Assembly (NCBI RefSeq): GCF_010726085.1
Contig: NZ_AP022560.1
Coordinates: forward strand, 992,001 to 1,056,000
Direction: 5' to 3'
Origin: Mycolicibacterium moriokaense
Lineage (GTDB): Bacteria; Actinomycetota; Actinomycetes; Mycobacteriales; Mycobacteriaceae
DNA: 64,000 bases
The notes under the pieces were generated by a model. The model saw only the letters and a list, made by a program, of their open reading frames with translations. It was not told the DNA's origin and did not search any database. Within the stretch, counting starts at the first letter, position 1; each line of letters begins with the position of its first letter. Below are positions 1 to 9,159 of this stretch, piece after piece. The translations under genes and the position numbers were made by a program.

Positions 1-646
1 GATCATCGGGGCCGACGCCTTCGCCGACGACGCAGCGATCCAGGACGCGGCGCGGCGAGCGGCCACCGATATTGGCTACTTCAATCAAGGTGGCTGCGTC
101 AGCGCCCGGGTGGTCTATGTCCAGACGGGCACCGACCCGGCAGGTGTCGCGGCGGCCAACCGATTCGGCCGGCGTGTCTTCGACGAACTCCAGCGTCTCC
201 CGACGTCGATCAGCGCACCACACCCGGCATTCGACCCCGTACTGCGCGAGGAGCTGGACGGCATCCGGTACGCGAGCGATTTCCGGGTGATCGGGGGTCG
301 GGCCAACGAGGGCGCGGTGATCGTCTCCCAGCACGACGAGGTGGTCGACTTCTCCGAAAGGCTCGACTGCCGGGTGGCGAACATCGTGCCGATCGACGAT
401 GTTGCGGATGCGCTGCGGAGCCTGACGGTTCACACACAAACGATCGGGGTGTTCCCCGACGCGCTCAAGGCGCAAATCCGCGACGAGTGCGCGCTGCGCG
501 GCGGTCAACGCATCGTGTCCCTCGGCGGCGCGGTCTGGCTGGGCATGGCGGGACCGCACGACGCGATCGAGCTGCTATCTAGAATGGTGCGGTGGGTTCG
601 CGACGACACGGTATCGCCGAGTGACGGAACTATCGCCGGACGGTGA
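1..646 (+). CDS. LuxC-type acyl-CoA reductase, C-terminal part (5' end outside window)
   Basis: Open from the window edge (reading from base 2) to a TGA at 644-646, about 214 residues. The stretch FNQGGCVSARVVYV near the visible N-terminus carries the cysteine (about visible residue 32) that fits the acyl-enzyme nucleophile of LuxC/acyl-CoA reductases; the family makes fatty aldehydes from acyl-CoA with NADPH. The N-terminal NAD(P)-binding half is missing from the window. Its 3' end overlaps the TetR gene that follows by 26 bases, so the two are probably cotranscribed. Family assignment rests on the Cys motif and overall pattern; a related aldehyde dehydrogenase subfamily is the alternative. 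Confidence 0.72.
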   Translation, partial: IIGADAFADDAAIQDAARRAATDIGYFNQGGCVSARVVYVQTGTDPAGVAAANRFGRRVFDELQRLPTSISAPHPAFDPVLREELDGIRYASDFRVIGGRANEGAVIVSQHDEVVDFSERLDCRVANIVPIDDVADALRSLTVHTQTIGVFPDALKAQIRDECALRGGQRIVSLGGAVWLGMAGPHDAIELLSRMVRWVRDDTVSPSDGTIAGR

Positions 647-1289
647 TGCGGCCGCACCACGGCGGCGCCCCGGTGCCGAGCTGTCACGTTCCCGGATCCT
701 GGAGTCGGCTGCAGTGTTATTTGCCGAACGTGGCTATCGCGGCACCAGCACGCTCGATCTCGCGGAGGCCGCCGGAGTCGCCGAGGCCACGCTCTTCCGC
801 CATTTCGGCACCAAGGCGCGACTGTTCGAGCAAGCCGTCATCGTCCCACTGCACCGGACGGTCGCCGGCGTGGCGAATCGGCGCAGCGGACAGCCGCGCG
901 GCGTCGCAACCGAGGTCGCGGCATTCGGGCTGTTCGACGAACTGCTCGAGGTCTTGTTCGAAGACGCCGGACTGCTCACCGCGGCGCTGGCGGCTCTCAC
1001 GTTCGAAGGCGAATCCGCCGAGTTCGGCGGCCTGGCTCAGGCATTCACGCCTCTGCTGGAATACCTGCAGGAAGTTGTGAGCCAGCGCGGGCGTGAGCGC
1101 GGGTTCGCGATCGATCCGGCGATCGCGAGTCGCCTGTTGGTGGCCATCCCCCTCGGATTCGCTTTGGGCGACCGCCTGCTCTTCGCTCCCGGCGAGCGTC
1201 CGGCCCGAGAAGAGTTGGCTTCAGCCCTGGCCCGGTTCACGGCCTGGGGGGTTGCCGGCCATCCGCCGGAGGGACCCACCCCACGCTGA
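621..1289 (+). CDS. TetR/AcrR family transcriptional regulator
   Basis: Predicted 222-residue DNA-binding repressor. The N-terminal helix-turn-helix is typical (SRILESAAVLFAERGYRG, then TLDLAEAAGVAEATLFRHFG, about residues 23-62); the C-terminal ligand domain is divergent as usual. The GTG start at 621 lies inside the acyl-CoA reductase gene, a translational-coupling arrangement. It converges on the crotonase gene at 1369-2160 with a 79-base gap that contains only a weak inverted repeat. Target and ligand cannot be read from sequence; autoregulation or control of the reductase is inference from position. Confidence 0.85.
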   Translation: MTELSPDGDAAAPRRRPGAELSRSRILESAAVLFAERGYRGTSTLDLAEAAGVAEATLFRHFGTKARLFEQAVIVPLHRTVAGVANRRSGQPRGVATEVAAFGLFDELLEVLFEDAGLLTAALAALTFEGESAEFGGLAQAFTPLLEYLQEVVSQRGRERGFAIDPAIASRLLVAIPLGFALGDRLLFAPGERPAREELASALARFTAWGVAGHPPEGPTPR

Positions 1290-1368
1290 ACCCTTCGCGT
1301 TGCACGCGCCTGGGTCGACTCGGTGCCGCCCGCCGGCTGCCCGAAAGCAAGACGGGGCACGGCCTTGG

Positions 1369-2160
1369 TCAGGGCCGCAAACCGGGTTGACGTGGTGCCC
1401 GGTCCGGCGCCCGCTTCTCACCGAATGCCTTGGTGGCTTCGATGAAGTCGGGCTGCTCCTGTAGCCAGCCTTGGGTGTGGGCCTCGTACTCGAGTTGTTC
1501 GGCCAACGTCGACGTGAACGTGCGACCGAAAGCCCACTTGACGGCCGTGACGCTGCCGGCGAGCCCGGCGATGTCGCGGGCCAACGCCACCGAGGTGTCC
1601 AAGGCGCCCCCGTCTTCACTCACTCGGTTCACCAGACCCCACTGCAGCGCCTCGGGTGCGTGCAAATCTCGGGCCAGCAGAGCGAGCTCGTTGGCTCGTC
1701 CAAGCCCGACAACGCGGGGGAGCAGCCAGGTCAAACCGGCATCCGGGATGAGTCCGACCTTGGTGAAAGACAACTGGATTCGTGCCGACTCTGCGGCGAC
1801 GCGCAGATCGCACGCCAGCGCCAGCGACACACCGGCCCCGGCGGCCACTCCGTTGATGGCGGCGATGATCGGAAGTTCCAGGCTCTGCATCGTCTGGATC
1901 AACGGATTCCAGGTATCCAGCAGGACGTCCCTGGCGTTTCCGACGTCCCCGGCGATATCGGCACCGGCGCAGAATCCGCGTCCGGCGCCGGTCAGCACCG
2001 CGGCGCGCACGGACGGGTCGGCCTCGAGGTCTTGAAATGCCGCGGACAGCCGCTCTCCCGCCGACGGCGTGACCGCATTGAGCCGCTCCGGCCGGTTGAT
2101 GGTGACGATCCCGACGGGGCCGTCACGGGTGACCAGAACGTCCGTTTCGGTTGCTGACAT
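1369..2160 (-). CDS. Enoyl-CoA hydratase/isomerase (PaaG-like crotonase)
   Basis: 263-residue crotonase-fold protein. The oxyanion-hole segments are visible as GFCAGADI (about residues 62-69) and NGVAAGAGVSLALACD. In the position of the usual second catalytic glutamate it has LIPDAGLTWLLP, the form seen in PaaG-type epoxyphenylacetyl-CoA isomerases and related isomerases rather than classical hydratases. Start chosen at the ATG with AAGGAC upstream. It is the last gene of a four-gene minus-strand operon (ligase, FadE, FadE, crotonase), 27 bases after the upstream FadE stop. Likely acts on an enoyl-CoA made by those FadE proteins; exact reaction unknown. Confidence 0.85.
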   Translation of the reverse strand: MSATETDVLVTRDGPVGIVTINRPERLNAVTPSAGERLSAAFQDLEADPSVRAAVLTGAGRGFCAGADIAGDVGNARDVLLDTWNPLIQTMQSLELPIIAAINGVAAGAGVSLALACDLRVAAESARIQLSFTKVGLIPDAGLTWLLPRVVGLGRANELALLARDLHAPEALQWGLVNRVSEDGGALDTSVALARDIAGLAGSVTAVKWAFGRTFTSTLAEQLEYEAHTQGWLQEQPDFIEATKAFGEKRAPDRAPRQPGLRP

Positions 2161-2187
2161 TGTCCTTACTCGTCCCTTCTCGACACT

Positions 2188-3327
2188 TCACCGCAAGCCC
2201 AGTGAACCGCTGATGATTTCGCGCTGTATCTCGTTGGTGCCGGCGAAGATCGGCAACACCAGCGAGTGCTGGACATGGCTGGCCATCTCGTACTCGGTCG
2301 CGTACCCGTAACCGCCCATCATCTGCATGCCTTCCAGTGCAACCTGTTTGGCGATTTCGGACGTCTTGACCTTCGCCATCGACGTCAAGCGGGTGGTTAC
2401 CGGATCAGGTCCCTTCTCGAGTCGTTCGGCCACCTCGTAGGTGAGTAGCCGTGCGCATTCGAGTTCGATGGCCAAGTCGGCAATGCGGTGACGCAGAACC
2501 TGGAACGAGCCGATCGTCGTTCCAAACTGCTTGCGCTCCTTGACGTAAGCGATGGTGTCGTCCAGCGCCCGCTGGGCCATTCCGATGCCGACCGCAGCTC
2601 CGACCAGGCGTTCACCGTCGAGACCCGCCATGATCTGCGGGAAACCGCGGCCGACTTCTCCGACCACGTTCTCCGCGGGGACGAAGCAATCCGTCAAGTA
2701 GATGTCGTTGACTTCACGGCCGCCGAGAGTGGATATCCGCCTCGTCTCCAGGCCTTCGGCGCTGCCGGGCACCTCAAAGATCGTCAACCCCGCATGTCGC
2801 TTCTCTTCGCGGCTGGTTCGTGCGACGAGCAGGATGCGTTCTGCCCGGTGCGCATAGGAGCACCACGTCTTCTGCCCGTTGAGCACCCAGCCGCCGCTGA
2901 CCGGTTTGGCCGAGCAGGCGATGGCGGCCACGTCCGAGCCGGCGCCCGGCTCGGAGATCGAAATTGACATGATCGAACCCTGGGCGATCGCGCCCAGCGC
3001 GTCACGCTTCTGTTCCTCGGATCCGAACCGCTTGTAGCAGCCGGCGACCGTGGTGGTCGGCCCGAGCGCCTTTACCGGAGCCAAACCGCGGTACAACTCC
3101 TCGAACAGGATGGTCTGCTCGGTGTAGGTGCCGCCCGAGCCCCCATACTCCTCGGGGATCGCGATGCCGAGCCAGCCCAGATCGGCAAGTCGCTTGTAGA
3201 GGACGGCCGACTGATCTTCCTCGTCGGGATCCAGTATCGCTTCCCGCTGTTCCCGGGTGCCGCTCTCGCGGGCACAGAAGTCGCGGATGGCTTCTTGAAA
3301 GTCGCGCTGTTCGGTGGTGAGACTCAT
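2188..3327 (-). CDS. Acyl-CoA dehydrogenase (FadE type)
   Basis: 379-residue flavoprotein that would introduce an alpha-beta double bond into an acyl-CoA. Characteristic segments are LGWLGIAIPEEYGGSGG, MSISISEPGAGSDVAAI, LNGQKTWCS and the C-terminal FAGTNEIQREII. The residue before GTNEI is Ala, where medium-chain enzymes carry the catalytic Glu, so the base must come from elsewhere or from a partner. A longer reading frame extends to 3624, but the ATG at 3327 forms an ATGA overlap with the upstream FadE stop and matches the family N-terminus, so that start is used. It is a clear paralogue of the FadE at 40746-41918. Confidence 0.9.
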   Translation of the reverse strand: MSLTTEQRDFQEAIRDFCARESGTREQREAILDPDEEDQSAVLYKRLADLGWLGIAIPEEYGGSGGTYTEQTILFEELYRGLAPVKALGPTTTVAGCYKRFGSEEQKRDALGAIAQGSIMSISISEPGAGSDVAAIACSAKPVSGGWVLNGQKTWCSYAHRAERILLVARTSREEKRHAGLTIFEVPGSAEGLETRRISTLGGREVNDIYLTDCFVPAENVVGEVGRGFPQIMAGLDGERLVGAAVGIGMAQRALDDTIAYVKERKQFGTTIGSFQVLRHRIADLAIELECARLLTYEVAERLEKGPDPVTTRLTSMAKVKTSEIAKQVALEGMQMMGGYGYATEYEMASHVQHSLVLPIFAGTNEIQREIISGSLGLR

Positions 3328-4487
3328 GCTTGCGGAAACCTTCGATTCGGGAACAAGCCGGCAGCCACGCCATTGCGCAAGACCGCCGGCGCACCGCCGG
3401 CGACGACGTTGGTGACACAATCGCGGTGGATTCGCTGGATCGCGAAATCCGTTGTGACGCCGTAGCCGCCGTGCAGTTCCATGGCTTTCAACGTGATCTG
3501 CGGCCCGATGGTGGCGCCGAACAGTTTGGCTTGGGTGACCTCGGCGAGCTTGGGGAAGCGACCGTCGATGGCCGTCGACGCCGCCCGGTAGGCCAGCAAC
3601 CGCAGCCCCTCGATCTGCACCCACATGTCGGCCAGGCTGTGGTAGACCGACTGGAAGTCGATGATCGACTTGCCGAACGCCTCGCGCTGCTGAGTGTAGG
3701 CCGCCGCTTCGTCGTACGCGGCCTGGCTGAACCCGAGCCAGAACCCGCAGTTGTGCAGCCGTTCCAGGTTGAACGCGGTCATGAGCCGGGCGAACTGGCC
3801 AGGCCCGACGATGACGTTCTCGGCGGGTACCCGCACGTCGGTGAGGACCATCTCGCCGTGGTGCACGCCGCGATCACCGATGAAGACCGGACCCCGGCGC
3901 ACCTGAACCCCGGGCATCGACGCTTCCACGACCACCGCGCCGATGCCCTTGGCGCCGGGCGTGCCGTCGAACCGGACGAACGTGGCATTGAGGTCGTTGA
4001 CGTTGGATCCCGTCACAAAGCTCTTGTGCCCGTTGAGGATATAGCTGTCACCGTCCCGAACAGCCGTGGTGGCCAGGTGGGTCAGGGCTGAACCTGCGTC
4101 GGGTTCGGTCAGCGCGATGTTGCAGCCGCGCCGGCCCGCCACGATATCGCGCAGGTACTTGTCCTTGACGACCTCGTCACCGAGCAGAAACATCGACGGA
4201 CCCGGTCCGCTGGTGCAAAACACCGGCTCCGGCGGCAGCCACGACTGTGCGTACCGGAAAAGCGCCTCCACCACGATCAAGTACTCGATGGCACCGCCAC
4301 CTTGCCCGCCGTACTCAGTGGGCATCGCCACGCCGAATAGCCCCTCGGCGCCCACCCGGTCGAAGATGTCTCGGTAGGGTGCCTCATCGGAGGCATCCCA
4401 ACCGCGAGCCTCGTCGGTGAACGATCTGCCTAGTTTCTCGGCCCGAGCCTGTAAATCCAGCTGCTCGGGAGTCAGAGTGAAATCCAT
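3324..4487 (-). CDS. Acyl-CoA dehydrogenase (FadE type), partner of the next gene
   Basis: 387 residues with the acyl-CoA dehydrogenase fold: FGVAMPTEYGGQGGGAIEYL, ALTEPDAGSALTHLATTA, LNGHKSFVTGSNV and a C-terminal LHGGYGVTTDFAIQRIHRD. The last segment reads VAGGAPAVLRNGVAAGL and lacks the usual GTNEI signature. Two adjacent FadE genes with ATGA overlap resemble the heteromeric alpha2-beta2 FadE pairs described for mycobacterial sterol side-chain degradation; that pairing is inferred. The start is an ATG two bases after the ligase stop codon. Confidence 0.88.
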   Translation of the reverse strand: MDFTLTPEQLDLQARAEKLGRSFTDEARGWDASDEAPYRDIFDRVGAEGLFGVAMPTEYGGQGGGAIEYLIVVEALFRYAQSWLPPEPVFCTSGPGPSMFLLGDEVVKDKYLRDIVAGRRGCNIALTEPDAGSALTHLATTAVRDGDSYILNGHKSFVTGSNVNDLNATFVRFDGTPGAKGIGAVVVEASMPGVQVRRGPVFIGDRGVHHGEMVLTDVRVPAENVIVGPGQFARLMTAFNLERLHNCGFWLGFSQAAYDEAAAYTQQREAFGKSIIDFQSVYHSLADMWVQIEGLRLLAYRAASTAIDGRFPKLAEVTQAKLFGATIGPQITLKAMELHGGYGVTTDFAIQRIHRDCVTNVVAGGAPAVLRNGVAAGLFPNRRFPQA

Positions 4488-4489
4488 CG

Positions 4490-6064
4490 TCAGCGTCGCT
4501 CCTGTCTGGACACGGTCAGATTCATCGCCTCGAAGTCGATTGTGGCGTCGGTGATCCCCGCCGCGCGGAGTCTATGCTTCATCACTCGCCCGACCCCGTT
4601 GCGGGGTAGCGCCTCGACGAACTCGACGTAGCGGGGGATGGAGAAGTACGGCAACGTCGTCTTGAAGAACTCGAAGAGATCGGCTGGGGCGATCGGTGAT
4701 CCCGCCACGATGCATGCCTTGATATCGTCTTCACCCAGTGGGGACGGAACAGCGTGGACGGCCGACTCCACCACGTCGGGATGGCGATCGATCGCGGCTT
4801 CCAGCTCGAGGCTGGAGACGTTCTCACCGCGCCGCCGCAATGAGTCTTTCAGTCGGTCGGCGAAGGCGAACGCCCCGCTGGGCAGCCGGCGTCCGAAATC
4901 GCCGGTGTGGTACCACAGACCGCGGAACGCCTGCAACGTCGCCTCGGGCTGTTCGAAGTAGCCGTCGAACATCGCGTAGGGAGCCTTGGGCCGGAGGCAG
5001 ATCTCGCCGGTCGCCTCGCCTTCCAGTACCCGCCCCTCGTCGTCGAGTAGGGCGACCTCCAGGTCGGGGGCCGCGATCCCGCAACCGTTGGGGTCCCGGT
5101 CCTTCGACGACAGCCCCGCCAACGCGGTGGGCATGCACTCGGTCTGGCCGAAGATATCCACCCAGGGCTCGACGCCGAACCGTGCCCGGAGGGTCTGCTG
5201 ATCGTCCACCGAGAGCGGGGCGCACATGATCCGCCGCACCCTGTGGTCCCGGTCCGCGTCGGACGGCTCGGTAGCCAGGATGGCCCTGCCCATGGCGCCG
5301 ACGGCGATCATCACCGTGGCACCGACCTCTCGGGCTTGTGGGAAGAATGCCTGCGCACTGAACGCGCTCCGCAGGTAGGCGGGAATTCCATACAGCAGCG
5401 GCAGGGTCACCGTCACCAGTTGCGCACCCGAGTGGAACAGCGGCAGCGCAGCGAAAAGCACGTCGTCAGAATCGATCTCGAGGGCGTCACCGATCAGTCG
5501 CGCGCTGCGAAGGTAATAGCCATGGCTGGCCACGCACCCCTTCGGCAGGCCTGTGGTTCCCGAGGTGTACAGGATTGACATCGTGCTGGCCGGGGTGAGC
5601 GCGGGCACCGGGGGTACGCCAGCATGGTCACGCAACGACGCATAGGCAACTTCGTCAGCCACAGGGTCATCGAGCATCACCGTGGTCCGCAGGTCCGGTA
5701 GTTGAGAGCGCAACGGCGCCACTGCTGCCCGACCGGCGGCATCGGTGATCAACACCGACGACCGTGACTGCCGTAGCTGGTGGATCAAGAACTCACCCTT
5801 GAGGTACGCGTTCAACGGTACCTGTGCCGCGCCCGTCTTAGCCAGGCCGAAAAACAACTCGAGGAGCTCGGGGCGGTTCGGCGCCAGCGTGGCCACCCGA
5901 TCGCCGGAGCGCACACCCAGATCGGCGAAACCGGCCGCGAGACGCTCGGAGATGTAGTCCATCCCCGCGTATGTGTAGGAGACGTCATCCATGGCGCAGC
6001 AGACGTTGTCAGCCGCTGCGGCAGCACGGGCCCGGAGCAGGCCGACAATTACGTGACTCGTCAT
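4490..6064 (-). CDS. Acyl-CoA synthetase / AMP-binding ligase (FadD type)
   Basis: About 524 residues of an adenylate-forming enzyme activating a carboxylic acid to its CoA ester. The P-loop-like motif is SILYTSGTTGLPKGCVASH; later motifs are DIFGQTEC, YHTGDFGRR and the A10-region lysine segment RNGVGRVMKHRLR. First gene of the operon with the two FadE genes and a PaaG-like crotonase. An alternative ATG lies at 6091; the one at 6064 fits the family N-terminus better and sits 10 bases after a TATAGT -10-like hexamer (6075-6080, minus strand), which would give a very short or absent leader. A GATAACGATCGTTYA-type site lies about 140 bases upstream. Confidence 0.88.
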   Translation of the reverse strand: MTSHVIVGLLRARAAAAADNVCCAMDDVSYTYAGMDYISERLAAGFADLGVRSGDRVATLAPNRPELLELFFGLAKTGAAQVPLNAYLKGEFLIHQLRQSRSSVLITDAAGRAAVAPLRSQLPDLRTTVMLDDPVADEVAYASLRDHAGVPPVPALTPASTMSILYTSGTTGLPKGCVASHGYYLRSARLIGDALEIDSDDVLFAALPLFHSGAQLVTVTLPLLYGIPAYLRSAFSAQAFFPQAREVGATVMIAVGAMGRAILATEPSDADRDHRVRRIMCAPLSVDDQQTLRARFGVEPWVDIFGQTECMPTALAGLSSKDRDPNGCGIAAPDLEVALLDDEGRVLEGEATGEICLRPKAPYAMFDGYFEQPEATLQAFRGLWYHTGDFGRRLPSGAFAFADRLKDSLRRRGENVSSLELEAAIDRHPDVVESAVHAVPSPLGEDDIKACIVAGSPIAPADLFEFFKTTLPYFSIPRYVEFVEALPRNGVGRVMKHRLRAAGITDATIDFEAMNLTVSRQERR

Positions 6065-6201
6065 CTCAAAAATCACTATAGCGTTGCCCATGGCGTCGCG
6101 GAAGCCCCCGGACGAACGAGCGTTATGCGCTTCGACTTCCTGCGTCCGAAGTTCTACGGGCGTTTTCTCATGCTCAGACAGGGGGGGTGAGCGCGGCGCG
6201 G

Positions 6202-6216
6202 TGAACCATCGTTATC
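6202..6216 (-). promoter_or_regulatory. Predicted operator, GATAACG motif copy 1
   Basis: Minus strand reads GATAACGATGGTTCA, one base away from the copy at 23970-23984. It sits in the 250-base gap upstream of the ligase/FadE operon that starts at 6064. Six further copies occur in promoter regions of this window. Binding protein unknown; inference from recurrence only. Confidence 0.55.
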
Positions 6217-6269
6217 TTTCGATCCGTGGCATGGCTGCGGGGTCGGTGGCCTCGGCGCCTTTAACCCCT

Positions 6270-6286
6270 CACCGGAATCACCGGTG
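6270..6286 (-). terminator. Weak hairpin downstream of the WS/DGAT gene
   Basis: CACCGG and CCGGTG arms (6270-6275 and 6281-6286) around a 5-base loop, about 30 bases past the stop of the acyltransferase gene on the minus strand. No T-tract follows, so this is only a possible terminator. Confidence 0.25.
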
Positions 6287-6315
6287 CGATCGGGGGGGAT
6301 AGAGCGAGGCCACGG

Positions 6316-7707
6316 CTACGCGAGTGCCAGGATCTCGTCCAGACTCTCTTGCATTGACGCCCAGAGGAACTCGAGGTCGTCGAACACCTCACCGTCGGCG
6401 TTCATCGCGATGCAACACACACCGCAATGCGTGCACATCGCCGACGTCAAAACGGTACCGGGCAGCGGGGCGAACACGAACATCCGCTCGAATCGTGCGC
6501 CTGCCATGTACCGGTCTTCGGCGATGCCCGGCCACGAACTCGTTGTGAGGACGGCGCCGCCGACGGCGCCGAGGATGGCGGCCGCGATACCTGACGGGGT
6601 CCGGTTGAGGATCGGGGTGACGGCGCCAAGGAAGCCGAGCGCGGGCTCGGATCGAACACGATCCACTCGGTCGTGCATCGCACGGATCCGTTCCGCGGGA
6701 TCCTCGATGCCCGACGGTACGAGGAAATAAGCTGCGGCGAAATCATTCCCGCCCATTGCGTCCTGCGCGGAGCGCATGGCCACGGGCATGGAAATCGGGA
6801 TGTCTTGAAGATCCTCGCCTTTGGCAGCGCAGTAGCGTCGCAGCCCACCGAGCAGCGCGCTCACGAAGGCGTCGTTCAACGAGCCCCCGGCGGCTTTGGC
6901 GGCGCGTCGGAGATCGGCGAACTCGCATTCCATGGTGCCGAACCGCCACATTCGTCGAGAGCCACCGCGCAGGACCGCGGATGGATTCTTCGGCGGTGGG
7001 CCGGCCACCCGGGCCAGCGACGACACGTAGTCTGCGGTCGTCCGAAGATTTCTGACGGCGTGGCCGAGAACCCGACCGCCGCCCAGCAGCGCCTTGGGGA
7101 CATCGGCTATCTGACGAGCGAGCTGCTGGGTGGTCACGTCGAGCGCACTATGGCGTTCAGGTGCACGCTCGGGCCGCGGCTTGTCCGGCTGATGTGCCCG
7201 ACCCACGTTCAGGACCCGCGAATGCAGCCACGCCAGGGCGAGGCCATCCATGAACACGTGATGGGAATGCATGATGTAGGCCGCGCGGCCGCCTTCGAGT
7301 CCCTCGACGAGGTAACCCTCCCAGGGCGGCCGGGACCGATCGAGCGGCGTGAGTCCGATTGTCTGGGCGAGGTCCAGCAGCTGACGGTGCGTTCCCGGGC
7401 TGGCCAACGAAACCCGCCGCAAGTGGAAGTTCAGGTCGAACGATGGGTCGTCCTCCCACATCGACGGCCCCACCGGAATCACCGGATCCACCACCCGCTG
7501 AGCGAAGCGCGGAACTATTTGGACGAACCATTCGTGCGCCGCGTAGAGCCGCTTCCAGTCGGGGACACTGTCAAGAAGCTGGAGGACGACCCCGGACCAC
7601 GCCCCTCCGGGGTGGCGGTCGGTTCGCCACATCAGTGCGTCCAACTCCGACAAGACCGGTTCGCGGCCCCAGTTGTCGAGTTCCGCCCACGACTGGTCCT
7701 CGATCAT
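6316..7707 (-). CDS. Wax ester synthase/diacylglycerol acyltransferase (WS/DGAT)
   Basis: 463-residue O-acyltransferase. The defining HHxxxDG catalytic motif is present as HHVFMDG (about residues 136-142), and the N-terminus LSELDALMWRTDRHP is the family type. It would esterify a fatty alcohol or diacylglycerol with acyl-CoA to form storage lipid at the membrane. The reading frame is open to 7776, but the ATG at 7707 has AAGGAG six bases upstream and is chosen. The LuxC-type acyl-CoA reductase at the window start and this enzyme are the two activities needed for wax esters, though they are not in one operon. Confidence 0.92.
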   Translation of the reverse strand: MIEDQSWAELDNWGREPVLSELDALMWRTDRHPGGAWSGVVLQLLDSVPDWKRLYAAHEWFVQIVPRFAQRVVDPVIPVGPSMWEDDPSFDLNFHLRRVSLASPGTHRQLLDLAQTIGLTPLDRSRPPWEGYLVEGLEGGRAAYIMHSHHVFMDGLALAWLHSRVLNVGRAHQPDKPRPERAPERHSALDVTTQQLARQIADVPKALLGGGRVLGHAVRNLRTTADYVSSLARVAGPPPKNPSAVLRGGSRRMWRFGTMECEFADLRRAAKAAGGSLNDAFVSALLGGLRRYCAAKGEDLQDIPISMPVAMRSAQDAMGGNDFAAAYFLVPSGIEDPAERIRAMHDRVDRVRSEPALGFLGAVTPILNRTPSGIAAAILGAVGGAVLTTSSWPGIAEDRYMAGARFERMFVFAPLPGTVLTSAMCTHCGVCCIAMNADGEVFDDLEFLWASMQESLDEILALA

Positions 7708-7738
7708 CCGGACTCCTTTCTCACCGTCCATCGTGTCG

Positions 7739-8737
7739 TCAAGCCGGGTTTTGACGACCGAGCCTCGACGGACCATTGCGGTCGGCGAAGCGGTTCGTCA
7801 CTCGCCGACCTTGTTCATCGAGGTCGAGTTGCAATGGTTCGCCCGCCGGCCTGCCGTTGACCGGATCGTGGGAGAAGCTGGCTATGAGAGCAGCAGTTTC
7901 GATCGGTTGTTCGATCATCGCGCAGTGTCCGACGCGATCGAGGACCACCAAGCGGGCATCGGGAATCTCGGCCGCCAACCGCTGTCCGACGGACAGCGGG
8001 ACGATACGGTCCTGGCGTCCCCACACCACCAGCGCCGGGCTGGGCACGGCCTGTGGTGTGGCCTGGTTGACTGCCTGAAATCCCGCCACCATCGTCGCGA
8101 TGAAACCCGGAGATGCCATCCGTGGCACCAGCTCTTGGGCCAGTTGCCGCGTCACACAGCGGGGATGCGCGGTCGCGAGTGCGAAAAACGCGATCCGCAA
8201 TGGCCCGTACCGAGCGATCGACCGCGGGACCGCGGGTATGCTGAACACCAGGTTGAAAACCCGAAACCCCACCTGCAGCGCCGTCAACCGTGCTTGACCG
8301 ACGGTGTTGCCCCCGGAATCGATGAGCAACAGGCCGGCCACTCGGTCCGGGTGATCGCAGGCGGCCCGCTGGGCTACGAGTCCGCCCATCGAGTGACCGA
8401 CCAGGGTTGCTGCAGCGATGCGCAGATGGTCGAGCAGTCCGACGACGGTCGCAACCTGTTCTGCGAACACGTCACCGGAAGCCACGGGTTCGGACTCCCC
8501 GAATCCCGCGAGATCGATCGCGATGATGCGGGTGTCCTTGGCGAGGACGGGGATGACGCGCAACCACCACTGCCACGCCGCCCCTTGACCGTGAATCAGT
8601 ACTACCGGCGGGCCTGTACCGATGTCGACATAGTGGACACGTCGGCCATTTACCTCGGCGTCGTGGGCGTGACTGGACCAGTCAACCGTCTGCCAGCCGT
8701 GGTCGGCGGAATCCGGTGGGGTCGGGGCCGGTTGCAT
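7739..8737 (-). CDS. Alpha/beta hydrolase
   Basis: 332-residue alpha/beta-hydrolase fold protein. Oxyanion and nucleophile motifs are VVLIHGQGAAWQWW and LVGHSMGGLVAQ (Ser nucleophile in GHSMGG), and the C-terminal RVGHCAMIEQP supplies the His. Probably an esterase or C-C hydrolase; substrate not determinable. The frame is open to 8809, but the ATG at 8737 matches the usual N-terminus; its ribosome site (GGTAAGAG) is weak. It lies 31 bases upstream of the acyltransferase on the same strand and is likely cotranscribed with it. Confidence 0.85.
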   Translation of the reverse strand: MQPAPTPPDSADHGWQTVDWSSHAHDAEVNGRRVHYVDIGTGPPVVLIHGQGAAWQWWLRVIPVLAKDTRIIAIDLAGFGESEPVASGDVFAEQVATVVGLLDHLRIAAATLVGHSMGGLVAQRAACDHPDRVAGLLLIDSGGNTVGQARLTALQVGFRVFNLVFSIPAVPRSIARYGPLRIAFFALATAHPRCVTRQLAQELVPRMASPGFIATMVAGFQAVNQATPQAVPSPALVVWGRQDRIVPLSVGQRLAAEIPDARLVVLDRVGHCAMIEQPIETAALIASFSHDPVNGRPAGEPLQLDLDEQGRRVTNRFADRNGPSRLGRQNPA

Positions 8738-9125
8738 GCTCTTACCGCCGCGCAGCCAGGGTCGGTCGGCAGCGGACCGCCGCCCTATCACAGACCTTCG
8801 GACTCTCACTCGCGTCCACCCCCCCGGTCTATACCAATTTTGAACCGATCCGCATCAGAATAGCGAGGATGGTCCCGCCGTCAATCACTTTCGCGTGGTC
8901 GCTCTGGATACGGCACGGCGTCTGCGAGGGGGCTGCGGCACTGCAGCTCCCGTGCAGGCCGCCGGAGCCCTGGCCGGCAGGCAAGTGCCGATTCCTCCGG
9001 CCACCGCTGGTCCCCAGCGCACTGAAGGCGGCTCGCACACTGGTTGCTGGACGAATCTCGAGCGCCGCTGTGATCGAGAGCAAGGCGTTTGACAGCTGTG
9101 ACTCAAGACACTACTCTGCTCATTC

Positions 9126-9159
9126 TGAGACGGCTCGACTTTTAAATATCGACGTCTCA
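9126..9159. promoter_or_regulatory. Predicted operator: TGAGACG and CGTCTCA half-sites
   Basis: TGAGACG at 9126-9132 and its exact reverse complement CGTCTCA at 9153-9159, 20 bases apart. Split into two contiguous 17-mers (9126-9142, 9143-9159), each contains one perfect half of the palindrome found intact at 46652-46668. The intervening DNA is AT-rich (TTTAAATAT), which is unusual here. It is about 420 bases upstream of the mce leader ORF, so it may act on an unseen promoter nearby. Confidence 0.45.

Noticed and set aside
1361..1378. CGGCC/GGGCCG inverted repeat between convergent TetR and crotonase
   Set aside because: Five to six bases only and partly inside the crotonase stop region; too weak to call a terminator.
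6054..6068. TGACTCGTCATCTCA resembling the TGAGACG palindrome
   Set aside because: Spacer length differs from the 7-3-7 layout and it lies at the start of the ligase coding region, so it is treated as chance.
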